DNA of 64,000 nt. Origin: Diadophis punctatus similis. Taxonomy: Eukaryota > Chordata > Lepidosauria > Squamata > Dipsadidae. This document shows, piece after piece, positions 21,565-31,770 of the stretch. The stretch is taken from positions 14,856,973 through 14,920,972 of the forward strand of contig JALIGW010000016.1 of assembly GCA_023053685.1 (NCBI GenBank). Direction: 5' to 3'. The notes beneath the pieces are model-generated. The model was not told the DNA's origin. It did no database searches and was given only the letters and a program-made list of their open reading frames with translations. A program made the translations under genes and the position numbers. Position 1 is the first letter of the stretch. Every line of letters starts with the position of its first letter.

Positions 21565-21600
21565 GACGCACGGAGTTATACCTTAGGGCGCGCTGTCCGG
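20270..21600. promoter_or_regulatory. CpG island, probable host-gene promoter
   Basis: About 1.3 kb of very GC-rich, CpG-dense sequence (visible runs of cgcg, gcgg, ccgc) stands out sharply from AT-rich flanks. It contains no transposon ends. In vertebrates such islands mark promoters of widely expressed or developmental genes. GC boxes (ggggcggg near 20809, ggggcgg near 21098) suit Sp1-type TATA-less initiation. The downstream gene cannot be named from this window. Confidence 0.75.
20600..20802 (+). other. Candidate first exon with alternative splice donors
   Basis: Two strong donor motifs occur within the CpG island on the plus strand: AAG|GTGAGC with GT at 20751, and CGG|GTGAGT-like with GT at 20797. 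I saw no comparably good donor on the minus strand. This suggests a rightward transcript with a short, perhaps non-coding, first exon. The transcription start is not fixed by sequence, so the left limit is a guess. Confidence 0.4.
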
Positions 21601-21714
21601 CCCGACTGCGCAGAACAGGATGGGTGAAACGTGGCTGGAGTTGGTGGCTGCTTAGCCTGTAGTAGAAAGGGGGGGGGGGGTCTTCTACTACACGCTAAAG
21701 ATGTGTTGTACTAT

Positions 21715-21853
21715 ACACAGAGAAGAGGGGGTCAACTTATTTTCCAAAGCACCAGAGGGCAGGACAAGAAACAATGGATGGAAACTAATCAAGGAGAGAA
21801 GCAACCTGGAAAATTAAGGAAATATTTCCTAATAGTGAGGACAATTAACTCAG
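21715..21853 (+). mobile_element. CR1 3' fragment
   Basis: The words 'gggggtcaacttattttcc', 'aaagcaccagagggcaggac' and 'aatggatggaaactaatcaa' are CR1 3' sequence in sense orientation. It gives way directly to a U fragment. Confidence 0.8.
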
Positions 21854-21854
21854 G

Positions 21855-22050
21855 TGAACCTGAGGACACAGATAAACCTCCAAGTGCTTCAACGACCCTC
21901 TAAAAGGATGCAAATGGCCAGCTGTCTGCAAGGAGTATAAATCCTTCCATTCCCCACTATCCAGTCAGAGCTGAAGAAGCTTCTTTGATGCGAAGCGAAA
22001 CGTCTTCAAAGAAAAAACCAAGTGTAGTTGTCTCCTGAAAAAGCACCTTT
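21855..22050. mobile_element. Repeat U fragment
   Basis: The words 'gaggacacagataaacctcc', 'gctgaagaagcttctttgat' and 'gcgaaacgtcttcaaagaaa' match the right part of the U copy at 9152. It ends with 'gaaaaagcacctttggga'. Confidence 0.7.
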
Positions 22051-22284
22051 GGGATAGGGATTGTTGCTCATTGTGGGCGCTTTTCTGGTATCCTCGACCA
22101 TGGGCTTCCGGCTCCCTTCAGTCCCAATTCACACATGCTGAATGGATTAGGGACTGTGGAAGTTGTAGGTCACGGCCTCCATAGGGCACCACCAAATTTG
22201 GGGACGCTGGTGAAAGTTGAACTTTGCAGTGTTTTCCAAAGTAGCCATTCATTCAGAGGTGTGCAGTCAAATTAAGGCTTACAT

Positions 22285-22390
22285 CAGAGGTTTTCAAACT
22301 TGGCAACTTAAAGACTTGTGGACTTCTGGCTGGAGAATTCTGGGAGTTGAAGTCCACAAGTCTTAAAGTTGCCAAGTTTGGGGACCCCTG
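22285..22390. mobile_element. Short hAT-type hairpin, family H5
   Basis: It starts CAGAGGTTTTCAAACTTGG and ends CCAAGTTTGGGGACCCCTG. The two halves are almost fully complementary, with 'ttctgggagttgaagtccac' near the middle. The flanks gcttacat and gtttatat match at 6 of 8. The RNA would form a near-perfect hairpin. Confidence 0.7.
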
Positions 22391-22399
22391 GTTTATATG

Positions 22400-22837
22400 G
22401 ACATGCTGCGGGGATCTAAGATTGATTCCCAGAAATGGAGAATCAGGGATGTTGTATGACTCTGGGGAGCAAACTTTTGTAAATCTTGAGAGGAGCAACA
22501 GCTTTCTTTGCAAAGAAGCAAGATTCTAGCCTAAGGAATATGAATAAGGGAAAAGGCAGATATTTAAATGCTGAGGAAAATCGAGTTTATTGGAAATATT
22601 GAGATAGCAGAAATGGTTTCTTGCATTTGCATTTTCCTGGTAATGGCAATACAGATTGCACTTTTATGGCCTGAATGCAGTGACATTAGTTGGAAATTCT
22701 GCTTTTATGTCGACAATAAGAAAGTAATTGAGTTTTCATCCTGTCTTCTTTCTAAGCATTTGAACCACAAGTCAGAAAGTCATCTGCTTATTTACTTCGC
22801 ATCAATCCTGCGAGGTAGGCTAGGCTCAGCAAGGATA
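22400..22837. other. No gene identified
   Basis: A 91-residue plus-strand frame (22568-22843) is unremarkable. The last 60 bases ('cctgcgaggtaggctaggct') look like a fragment of an old MIR-like SINE. Confidence 0.3.
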
Positions 22838-22927
22838 GTCTAGGCCCGTGATGGCGAACCTATGACACGCGTGCCACAGGTGGCACGCAAACCCATCTCT
22901 GCGGGCATGCGAGCTGTTGCCCTAGGT

Positions 22928-23062
22928 CAGGGGTAGGCAAAGTTGGATCTTCTATGACTCGTGGACTTCAACTCCCAGAATTTCTGAGCCAATCATGCTA
23001 TCTTAGGAATTATGGGACTTGAAGTCCATGAGTCATAGAAGAGCCAACTTTGCTTACCCCTG
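22928..23062. mobile_element. Short hAT hairpin inside H3
   Basis: CAGGGGTAGGCAAAGTTGG ... CCAACTTTGCTTACCCCTG lies between perfect copies of ccctaggt (22920-22927 and 23063-23070). The arms pair over nearly their whole length. It is an H5-like hairpin with different outer ends. Confidence 0.92.
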
Positions 23063-23306
23063 CCCTAGGTCATCTCCACTGTGCATGCGCGCACACCAGC
23101 CAGCTGATTTTTGGCTGCCCACGCCATCCCTCCCCTCCCAGGAGTATCCAGGCAGCCCGTTTTGGATGCCAGGTAAGTACAGGGCTCGCACGGAGGCGAT
23201 GGAGGGCGAAAAATGGGCCTCCCGGAAGTACGAAAACGGGCCATTTCTGGCCTCCAAAGGCTTCAGGGAGGCCTACTAGGTCCAAAACAGGGTGCAGGGG
23301 ATTCAT

Positions 23307-23574
23307 CAGGGGTGAAATGCTCCCGGTTCGCTTTTACCGGTCTGTCATCAGAGAGCCGATCGCGCAGGCAGCACGACGCTCCACCTGCCCGCCGGGACAC
23401 TGCCATTTGAGTTCTTTTACCCTCTGCGCATGCACAGAACGCTTTGTGCATGTGCAGAGGGTAAAATAACTCAAATGGTGGTGTCCCAGCGGGTGGGCGG
23501 AGCGTCGCGCTGCCTGCGCGATCGGCTCTCCGATGACAGACAGGTAAAAGCGAGCCAGGAGCATTTCACCTCTG
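23307..23574. mobile_element. H1 foldback MITE inside H3
   Basis: The perfect duplication ggattcat (23299-23306 and 23575-23582) brackets CAGGGGTGAAATGCTCC ... GGAGCATTTCACCTCTG. The left and right arms (about 125 bp each) are inverted copies, so each strand encodes a similar peptide. The loop holds the word 'cgcatgcacagaacgctttg'. Confidence 0.95.
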
Positions 23575-23761
23575 GGATTCATGCTTGCACGTGTGGGGGG
23601 TGGGGCATGTGGGGGGCATTGCATTATGGGTGTGGGCACGAGCGTGTTAGGCCATCACTGGTCTAGGCTCAGCATGGATATTCTAACCTCATTTGGCAGG
23701 TGTTCCTTAGCTACCCTCTTGGCTAAGTAGGGATTTCCCCTGGTTTTTCTCCAATCTGGTA

Positions 23762-24158
23762 CAGATAGTCCTTGACTTATGACTAGCCATTTAGTGACTG
23801 TTCAAAGTTGCAATGAATCCTCCAGAAAATACTTACTACCTGGTTCTGAAACTATGATGGCCATCTCTTATCGCCCCAAGGTCACGTGACTGCATTTTTG
23901 GCTTCTCAGCAACTGGCCCACTTTCACAGACATTGTAATGACCCACAGTCACATGACCACAACTGACAATGTTTTTTTCCCAAAAGCTTCCGAGACACTG
24001 CTACCGTCATAAATATGAACCAGTTGCCAGGCACCCAAACTCTGATCCTATAACCATGGGGATGCTGCAAACGTCATGTGTGAAAAATGACTATAAGTCA
24101 CTTTTGAGTGCTGTTTGAACGGTCACTAAATGAATGGTTGTAAGTTGAGGACTACCTG
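23762..24158. mobile_element. MITE family M1, full length
   Basis: CAGATAGTCCTTGACTTATG ... GTTGAGGACTACCTG is flanked by TA at 23760-23761 and 24159-24160. Internal order matches the other copies. Confidence 0.9.
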
Positions 24159-24183
24159 TAGTAAGATTTACACTGTGCTAAAT

Positions 24184-24536
24184 CAGAGGTATCAAACTCG
24201 AGGCCCGTGGTCCACATCCAGACCACGAGGTGCTTAGATCTGGCCTGTGGGCCAGCCCTGGAAAAAGTAAAGGATTGGCCCGCAGTGCTTCTACCAGTGA
24301 AAATGGAGGTTGGGAGGGCTGTACGCCGCCCTCCCAGGCTTTGTTTTCGGCTGCAACAGCCTCCCCGAGCTCTGTTTTCGCTGGCAGAGGGCTGTAGGAG
24401 GACGTCACGGCCAAAAACGGAGCCTCAACGAGTGACGTCGAGCTGGCCACGCCCTCCCCGGCCACGCCCCCCAGGCCCTCCGAGGTCAAACACAACCCTG
24501 ATGTGGCGCTCATTGAAATCGAGTTTGACACCCCGG
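24184..24536. mobile_element. hAT element, family H2
   Basis: It starts CAGAGGTATCAAACTCGAGG and ends AATCGAGTTTGACACCCCGG. The flanks tgctaaat and ggctaaat match at 7 of 8. GC-rich interior with no transposase frame. Confidence 0.85.
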
Positions 24537-24639
24537 GGCTAAATGCTCAGTTATTTAACTATATTTTATTCATTTAACTTGCATCATATAGCAAGTTAAA
24601 ATATGCACACAGTATGGCTAAGTTCAGTGTATGAATAGC

Positions 24640-24848
24640 ATTTAGACTCATATCGACTTTACAGCTCTCTACAGCTCTCTCTAAGCAATTTACAGAGCCA
24701 GCCTATTGCCCCCAACAATCTGGGTCCTCATTTTACCCACCTCGGAAGGATGGAAGGCTGAGTCAACCTTAAGCCAGTGAGGATCGAACTCCTGGCAATG
24801 GGCAGAGTTAGCCTGCAATACTGGATTCTAACGCCCTCCTATCTAAGC
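24640..24848 (-). mobile_element. SINE family S2
   Basis: In antisense it reads 'cctattgcccccaacaatct', 'gggtcctcattttacccacc' and 'ggaaggctgagtcaacctta', the mirror of plus-strand S2 copies. The tRNA-like head on the right is decayed. Confidence 0.8.
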
Positions 24849-25704
24849 ACAAACCTTCACTTTTGCAAGATTGCTGTATCAACAATCCAGATTCTGAAAT
24901 GATGGCCCTTATTTAAGAGTGAAGTGAGCAGAGGGGTTTTTTTCATTGCCATCCTCTGCAAATAGAATTTTTGCTCCCTGCCCTGTTTTTATTGGCTGCT
25001 GAGCAGCCTAAATAGCATATTAAGTGATCTTGAATTTAATGAAATGCTGTTTTCACACTTCCATTTTTAATTTCCATAATTCAGCTTGCACCCTGTTGAG
25101 CTTCACATTATTGAACCTCTAGTAAGTGCGATAGTCGCATTCCTGACCCTCATGCTACAATATATGTAAAATAAAACCCATATTTTATTTATGCATATAT
25201 AAAAATGTAGGCAGGGACTCTTACAAATTATTTGTATCTTTGAAGCTGACATGACTAGAATATTTGTACCCACAGCTTGCCTTCTGTAGGTGGGTAAGCC
25301 TTATATAAAGCAGCTTGAAATTTGTTTGTTTGTTTAATCATTTCTTTTTCAATAAACTTCTGTGGATTATCTTTGTCTCTTTTGGGGGGGAATGTAACCA
25401 AGTTTCCAAACAAATCTATGGGTTATAATTGCCTGACTGTTTTGTTACCTAAGAGTGTTTCTAGGATGTATGCAAGGCCAAGACTTATTAATTTGTTACA
25501 TTTATTTTTCTCTTTTAATTCCTGCTGTTTCTCCAAAACAATCTATCACAGTTGAAAAAATAATTCCCTCCCCAAAAATGTTTCTTCTAATTTTTTAAAA
25601 TACATCAACAACAGCCCTGTGGAGTAGATTGAGCTAAGAGGGAGTGACTGGGTGAAAATGAATTTTAGTGCTCATGTTTAGCTTGATCACATGTCTCCAG
25701 ATTC
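24849..25704. other. No gene seen
   Basis: AT-rich, unclassified sequence. A 77-residue plus-strand frame at 25322-25555 has no recognisable motif. Confidence 0.35.
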
Positions 25705-25706
25705 TA

Positions 25707-26212
25707 CAAGTAGTCCTCGACTTATGACAGTTCATTTAGTGACCGTTCAAAGTTACAACGGCACTGAAAAATGTGACTTATGACCGTTTTTCATAGTTAC
25801 AACCTTTGCAGCATCCCCAGGGTCATGTGATCAAAATTCAGAGGCTTAACAACTGGTTCATATTTATGACCTTTCCTGTGTCCCTGGGTCATGTGATCCC
25901 ATTTTGCGACCTTCTGACAAGCAAAGTGGACTAGAAGACCTCCAAGGTCCCTTCCAACTCTGTTATTCTAAAGTCAATGGGGAAACCAGATTCACTTAAC
26001 AACCAGGTTACTTATTTGTCAACTCCCCTGGGAGTTGGGCGGCATATAAATCCATTTAAATAAATAAATAAATAAATAAATAAACTGCAATGATTCACTT
26101 AACAACTCTGGCAAGAAAAGTTGTAAAATGGGGCAAAAGGCATTTAACAAATGTTTCACTTAACAACAGAAATTTTAGGCTCAATTGTGGTCGTAAATCA
26201 AGGACTTACCTG
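25707..26212. mobile_element. MITE family M1 carrying two tiny retroposon tails
   Basis: CAAGTAGTCCTCGACTTATG ... AAGGACTTACCTG has TA on both sides. It is interrupted by a 45-bp CR1 tail (25927-25971, 'ggactagaagacctccaagg' ... 'ctgttattcta') and by an L2-type SINE tail (26023-26083, 'ctgggagttgggcggcatat' then AAATA repeats). Removing both restores normal M1 sequence. Confidence 0.88.
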
Positions 26213-26511
26213 TAGCCTAGCATCTTAACCCTGCATCATACTGAGCTTCTGATTTAGTGCTAAAACAAGGCTGAAGAAACCTTGATCTGCATGAGACCTC
26301 TGATGTGAATTGACCAAACCATTTTGATCTGGGGCTTGGGTGTTTTTTTCCTAAGAATCAAAAGGTTAGGTTAAGATTCTGCATCCTTTTGCCTTTAAAC
26401 ACTTAGTAATGTGTTTAAAATAATGTGTTTAATCCCGAATGGACCAGAAACGTTGGACCTGCCCATTCCAGCAATATAAGTACAATCACTGTTTCCTATG
26501 GAGATCCTATT
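26213..26511. other. No gene seen
   Basis: Short unclassified stretch between M1 and S2; no coding or repeat signature. Confidence 0.35.
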
Positions 26512-26756
26512 AGGAGCCGAGGTGGCGCAGTGGTTAAATGCAGCTACTGCAGGCTACTCCGGCTGACTGCTAGTTCAGCTGTTCAAATCTCACCAGGCTC
26601 AAGGTTGACTCAGCCTTCCATCCTTCTGAGGTCGGTAAAATGAGGACCCAGATTGTTGGGGGCAATATGCTGAACTCTGTAAACCGCTTACAGAGGGCTG
26701 TAAAGCACTATGAAGCGGTATATAAGTCTAAGTGCTATTGCTATAGTGCTATTGCT
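26512..26756 (+). mobile_element. SINE family S2, full length
   Basis: The head has A box 'ggtggcgcagtggttaaatg' and B box 'gttcaaatctcacc'. The body has 'gctcaaggttgactcagcct' and 'tgttgggggcaatatgctga'. The L2-like tail is 'gtaaaccgcttacagagggc' then 'gcggtatataagtctaagtg' and CTATTG repeats. The word agatcc flanks both sides. Confidence 0.9.
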
Positions 26757-26802
26757 AGATCCCAATCGGTCAACCTAAGGGCCCAATTTTAAGGCAGTTG
26801 CT

Positions 26803-27100
26803 TCCCAATATCAAGTTTCCAAGTAACATGTCCCATGAAATAAAGTTCAAGACATCCATTTTCCATTAAAGTCTGTTCATTAGGAACATATCAAATTGGC
26901 AAGGACTTGGTGTAATTCCGACTCTGGCCAGGATCTGGAATTGCACCCAATAAAAAGCAAAAGTTTGAAACTCCCCCCCCCCCCGTGTCACAATCTCCAA
27001 TTCTCAGTCCATCAGTCCAGTGACTCCAAACTCTACCTTTGTCCAGCTACAGGCATCTTCTCTGTTCCCACGGGAAAGAATACCACCTAGACATAACATT
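26803..27100. mobile_element. Degenerate LTR of the 47449/51389 family
   Basis: The words 'caagtttccaagtaacatg', 'aacatatcaaattggcaagg' and 'aataaaaagcaaaagtttga' correspond in order to the LTR at 47449. A C run at about 26972-26985 is an expansion. The termini and duplication are no longer clear, so this copy is older. Confidence 0.5.
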
Positions 27101-27297
27101 CCTCCTTTATCGCCCTTTCGACAGCTAGAGAGTGGCGAGCCTGAAATACCATTAAGTTCCTTTACTTGCAAACCATAAAAAGCTAAGAAAAGAATAGACC
27201 AAAGCTACAATAAAACATGGCTACACATATGTCATCTACAGGGTCCAAACCCACTTCCTAAAAGCTTGTGTTTTGCGTTACATCTTTCAATTAATTA

Positions 27298-27700
27298 CAG
27301 ATGGCCCTCAACAACGCTTAAATTTTGCGACAATTCAAAGTTAACAAAGGCACTGAAAAACGTGACTTATGACTGGTCCTCACAGTTACGGCCATTGCAG
27401 CATCCCCATGGTCGTGTAACTAAAATTCAGGAACTTGGCAATCAGCATGTATTTTTGACCATGTTGCAATGTCATGTAATCGATCCCCTTTTGTGTGATC
27501 TTGCAGCAAGGCTTGGCTTCCGAATAAAGTCAACGAGGTAAACTGGATCTGCTTAATGACTGTGTGGTTCACTTATCAACTTTAGTGATTCACTTAACTA
27601 TGACAAAAAGGTCGTAAAATTGTGCATAACTGACTTACCATAACTGTCATGCTTAGTAAATGGAAATTCTGGTTCCAATTGTAATCATAAGGACCCCCTG
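27298..27700. mobile_element. MITE family M1, diverged
   Basis: CAGATGGCCCTCAACAACGC ... AATCATAAGGACCCCCTG. Internal words 'cactgaaaaacgtgacttat' and 'ctgtgtggttcacttatcaa' keep the M1 order. TA precedes the left end. Confidence 0.8.
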
Positions 27701-28709
27701 TTTAAAAAATGATGATGTTTGTCCATCGTGTTCGAAGAGGACCTTGACATCTTATCAGGTTGTGGGCTGTATATTATTAAATAATAATAATGTTACTCTC
27801 AAAACCAAGTCAAATAGCAGAACTCTAGTTATCAGTAAGCAGGATGTTGCTTAGGTCTGGCTTAATGCTGTTTGGGTACTATCTAAGATGGACTTTATAC
27901 ATTTCTTATGGAACCGAATTCCAGTAGGAAGAAGTGCCCCTTTCTAACTCTCCTTAATTGCCTTCATTGGAGTATCTTCAAATTGTTCCATCCAGCTCAG
28001 ATTAACGGGTGGGTTGCCATAGGTTTCTGATGTTCAATTAGGTACAAGTTGAAAAAGCTTTGAGCTAAAGTGATTTCTGCTTTTTCATCCACGGTGACAA
28101 AGCTGTTAATTAGAACGTGTCCTTTTTAAAATTCCTTTTTAAACCCTCTTATAACACAGCTGCATTATCTGACCATTGTTTTAAGTACTTAATGCAGATT
28201 AAACCTGGAATACATTCAGAGAGAATATTGTTTTAAGCTTTGAGAAATAAAATCCTTAGAATGTTGGGGTGGTTGAAACCGGAAATATATTTCCAAGAGA
28301 AGAATGTTGACGTAAAAATCAAAATGTAGCTATAATATTTGGTCGGATAATCTATTTTGAAAGAATGAAGCAGGCTGAGCTCTCAGACAAAATGTGGTGT
28401 GAATTGTGTGTCCTGAGTTGGCAATTACTTTTAAAAACAATTTTGTTCACCCTTTTTGTGTATCTTACTGATCTTTTATCACTACGAGAGAACAATTCAA
28501 AATATAGGAGACTAAGGATTTTAAAGATGTGCGACATCTTTAAGGATTTTAAAAGTGAAACTACTGTAATCAAAATTACATGCAAAAAAATGATTGGCTT
28601 TATCCATTTGGTAACCCAAGACAGACAGTGCATTTAAAGTTTGGGGAGATGATGAAGAGTAAAGCAAGCAGGACATTGTCAAATATGGGCATATTTTTAT
28701 AAGTTAACA
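27701..28709. other. No gene identified
   Basis: About 1 kb of AT-rich sequence. At 28352-28637 plus- and minus-strand frames of 90 and 93 residues overlap, which argues against either being real. I recognise no repeat end. Confidence 0.35.
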
Positions 28710-29200
28710 TTCCAATGTTGTCCCAAAGGTGCTTTGCCCTTGAAAACGTTTTGCTTCTCATCCAAGAAGCTTCTTACATTCTAAAGAACATTTTCCAAAG
28801 GGGAAAAAAAGCAAGGAAGTCCAGTTGCCTTTTGGAAAAGTACCTTTGGGACAACCCAGGGGTGGGTTCTGACTTACCTCGCTGCCGGTTCACTTCCTCA
28901 TGCACTGCGTGGGTGTGCGCATGTTGTGCACCGCGCAGGGTCATGCACAGTGCTAAAACCGCAGCTTCTGTGCATGCGCAGAAGCAAAAAATAGCTGCAC
29001 GTGCGCAGAAGCGAAAAACAAGATGGCGCTGCCATAGGCGGCTCCGAGAGAGCCGGTTCGGGGGCATGGCCAGCCGGCCATCGCTGCCGGTTCGGCAAGC
29101 AGGGGAAATTCCCACTATATTCTATAGAACCGGTCCGAACCAGCAGGAACCCACCTCTGGGACAACCTGGATGACCTGGATGATTGAGAATCTCGATAGA
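28710..29200. mobile_element. Repeat U, split by an H1 element
   Basis: The left part ('gttgtcccaaaggtgctttg', 'catccaagaagcttcttaca', 'tccagttgccttttggaaaa') runs to 28848. It resumes after 29167 ('tggatgacctggatgattga', 'gaatctcgatagaca'). The inverted terminal words cccaaaggtgcttt and aagtacctttggg are visible. Confidence 0.75.
28857..29159. mobile_element. hAT-type MITE, family H1, inserted in U
   Basis: The perfect 8-bp duplication ggacaacc (28849-28856 and 29160-29167) brackets CAGGGGTGGGTTCTG ... AGGAACCCACCTCTG. It carries 'tgtgcatgcgcagaagc' near 28970 and a second 'cgtgcgcagaagcg' word. Confidence 0.95.
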
Positions 29201-29267
29201 CATTGTAATGTTGTGTTTGCTACCTCAATATGGCAAGAAACCAAATGGATGATTTTCAGCAATTGTG

Positions 29268-29738
29268 AATGTTGTTGTTCAGTAACTAAATTGTGTCCGA
29301 GTCTATGATCCCCTGGACCATAGCAGGCCAGCCCTCCTCCTCTTTCCAAGAATCTGTCCAAATTCATGTGTGTTGTGTCGATGACACTATCTAACCATCT
29401 CATCCTCTGCTCAAATCTCACTAGGCTCAAAGTTGACTCAGCCTTCCATCCTTCCGAGGTGGGTAAAATGAGGACCCAGATTGTTGGGGGCAATATGCTG
29501 AACTCTGTAAACCGCTTAGAGAGGGCTGTAAAGCACTATGAAGCGGTATATAAGTAAAGTGCTATTGCTATTGCTATTGCTGTCCCCTTCTCCTTCAATC
29601 TTCCAAAACATCAAGGTCTTCTCCAATGAGTCCTCTCTTCTCATTAAATGGCCGAAGAATTTGAGCTTCAGCTTTAGGATCTGTCCTTCCAAAGGACAGT
29701 CAGGGTTGGTTTCCTTTAGGATTGACTAATTTGATCTG
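29268..29738 (-). mobile_element. BovB LINE (RTE clade) 3' region, split by S2
   Basis: In antisense: 'gttgttcagtaactaaattg', 'tgtccgagtctatgatcccc', 'tctaaccatctcatcctctg', then after the SINE 'tccccttctccttcaatctt', 'ccaatgagtcctctcttctc' and 'ggtttcctttaggattgact'. These are characteristic BovB words, well known from ruminants and squamates. Stops and indels make it inactive. Confidence 0.88.
29410..29580 (+). mobile_element. SINE family S2 inserted in BovB
   Basis: 5'-truncated at the B box ('ctcaaatctcactaggctca'), with the usual body and tail 'aagcggtatataagtaaagt' then CTATTG repeats. BovB sequence is contiguous if it is removed. Confidence 0.88.
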
Positions 29739-29794
29739 ATGGGGGGTGGCCCAAAACATTGCCCCCCTCTGAAAAAATGTTCAGGAGTTGTAGG

Positions 29795-30180
29795 CAGGAG
29801 TGGGCTGCTGGGGGTTCGCAGGGGTTCGGGAGAACCTCTATCTAAGATTCTGTGCAGTTTGGAGAACCCCCAAATCCCACTCCTGGCTGGCCCCGCCCAC
29901 CCCTCCCAGGAGTCCCGTTTTGGATGCAGGTAAGTGCAGGGCATGCGCGGAGGCTCAGGAAAGGGCGAAAAATGAGCCTAGCGGAAGTTTGGGCCCGTTC
30001 CGGCCTCCGGAGCCTGGGGAGGCCATTTTCGCCCTCCCAGAGGCTTGAGGAAAGCCGCCGGAGCCCAGGGAGGGCAAAAACGCCCCCCCCATGTTGCAGG
30101 AGGCTGACTAGGCCACGCCCACCATGGCCATGCCCACTCAGCAGAGAACCCCTTGCTAAAAAAATTGAAGCCCACCCCTG
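29795..30180. mobile_element. hAT-type MITE, family H1
   Basis: CAGGAGTGGGCTGCTGG ... GAAGCCCACCCCTG, with flanks gttgtagg and gctgtagg matching at 7 of 8. The middle has mirrored 'gcctccggagcctggggagg'-type words. GC-rich frames here are chance. Confidence 0.82.
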
Positions 30181-30188
30181 GCTGTAGG

Positions 30189-31003
30189 CATCCTTGGGAC
30201 CTCATGTTTTTCCTTGGGTGTTAAACTATGGTTCATTGAACAAACCATCATAATCCGTGTTCTCACGTTACACTTGAATAACATGGTGTGTAAACCACAG
30301 TGACGGATTCATATAACGTACGCCAAAATAAAATAAATCGTGTCATAATATATGAATCTTGTTTTGGATGGTGTGTACGTAATTGTTGTTTTCATGGGAA
30401 AGACATCAGAAATTATCTGGCCAGTTAGACCACAAAAGTCCCTGCTGTTCCTAATCTCGGAGAACAGATTCCATCTGTGCTGGATCTTTTATTTGGACTG
30501 CTGATGATAACACTTGGGAGAGCCAGTGTTCATTCATATTGTCAAACTAGAAAAGAAAACCGCTTTGTTTGTAGAACACAATGATCCTGCGCAGTGGATA
30601 TCCCACCAGCTCCAAAATAACTCAGTAACTACTCATTGGCAAAAGCTTCCTCGCTTTGCCTCTGTAAAGATGCTGCATTCAATTGCGTAGGCATGAGTCC
30701 TAAACTGAATATCCTAGGGTTTAAGCTGTATGGTGACAACAATGGGTATTAAGGGAGTTGTAGTCCAAATCCACTATGGGATGTATATTTCATCTCTTGT
30801 TCAGCCCAAGAAAGATCCGCAGGTCTTGCAGCACAATTTTTAAACAAAGCAAGTAGGTAGAGAAGATTGTTCTCAGTTTAAAATATTAACAACTCAAGTT
30901 GTTTTTCAGATAAGTTTATTATAATAATAATTCCTTCCTTCCTTCCTTCACCAACTGACCATCTCTCTCTCTCAATCATCTCTCTCTATCACTTCTCTCT
31001 ATC

Positions 31004-31005
<2 letters not shown>
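30189..31005. other. No gene seen
   Basis: Unclassified AT-rich sequence with short TTCC (near 30933) and TCTC runs leading into the ATCT array. No exon recognised. Confidence 0.35.

Positions 31006-31007
<2 letters not shown>

Positions 31008-31087
<80 letters not shown>
31008..31087. repeat. (ATCT)n microsatellite
   Basis: About eighteen nearly perfect ATCT units. The array abuts an L2-like 3' region on its right. Confidence 0.95.
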
Positions 31088-31089
<2 letters not shown>

Positions 31090-31290
31090 TATTCTCTTTA
31101 TTTTGGTTTTCTTATATGCCGCCCAACTCCCGAGGGACTCAGGGCGGCATACAGCAAAAAAATATATACAAGAATAACCAACAATAAACATTGCTTAAAA
31201 TCAAATATAAAAATTAAAAATTCAATATTAAAACCATCCAGCAACCATACATACCCGGGGGTGAGCTCAGATGGATTAGGCTCTACCCCC
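31088..31290 (-). mobile_element. L2-like retroposon 3' region
   Basis: In antisense: 'tatatgccgcccaactcccg', 'agggactcagggcggcatac', followed by AT-rich sequence and 'gctcagatggattaggctct'. The 'ggcggcatata' hairpin word is the tail used by L2-type LINEs and their SINEs in squamates. Confidence 0.6.
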
Positions 31291-31624
<334 letters not shown>

Positions 31625-31695
<71 letters not shown>

Positions 31696-31770
31696 AATCA
31701 TCCATCCATCCATCCATCCATCCATCCATCCATCCATCCATCCACCCACCTACCTACCTACCTACCTACC
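31625..31770. repeat. (ATCT)n-(CATC)n-(CTAC)n compound array
   Basis: ATCT units (to about 31694) change to CATC (about 31698-31743) and then to CTAC/CACC units. The stepwise motif changes suggest point mutations that spread by slippage from a SINE tail. Confidence 0.95.

Larger units (their letters stand above)
22846..23660. mobile_element. hAT element, family H3, carrying two other hATs
   Basis: The perfect duplication gtctaggc (22838-22845 and 23661-23668) brackets CCGTGATGGCGAACCT ... GGCCATCACTG. Inside are a short hAT hairpin (22928-23062) and an H1 foldback (23307-23574), each with its own perfect 8-bp duplication. H3 is therefore the oldest of the three. Confidence 0.92.

Noticed and set aside
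26512..26600. tRNA gene (A and B boxes present)
   Set aside because: The boxes belong to an S2 SINE head; body and L2-like tail follow and the cloverleaf is not intact. The same holds for the heads at 15105, 18435, 34785 and 45681.
28352..28637. Overlapping 90- and 93-residue frames as an exon
   Set aside because: Both strands are open over the same AT-rich interval and no splice sites or motifs support either.
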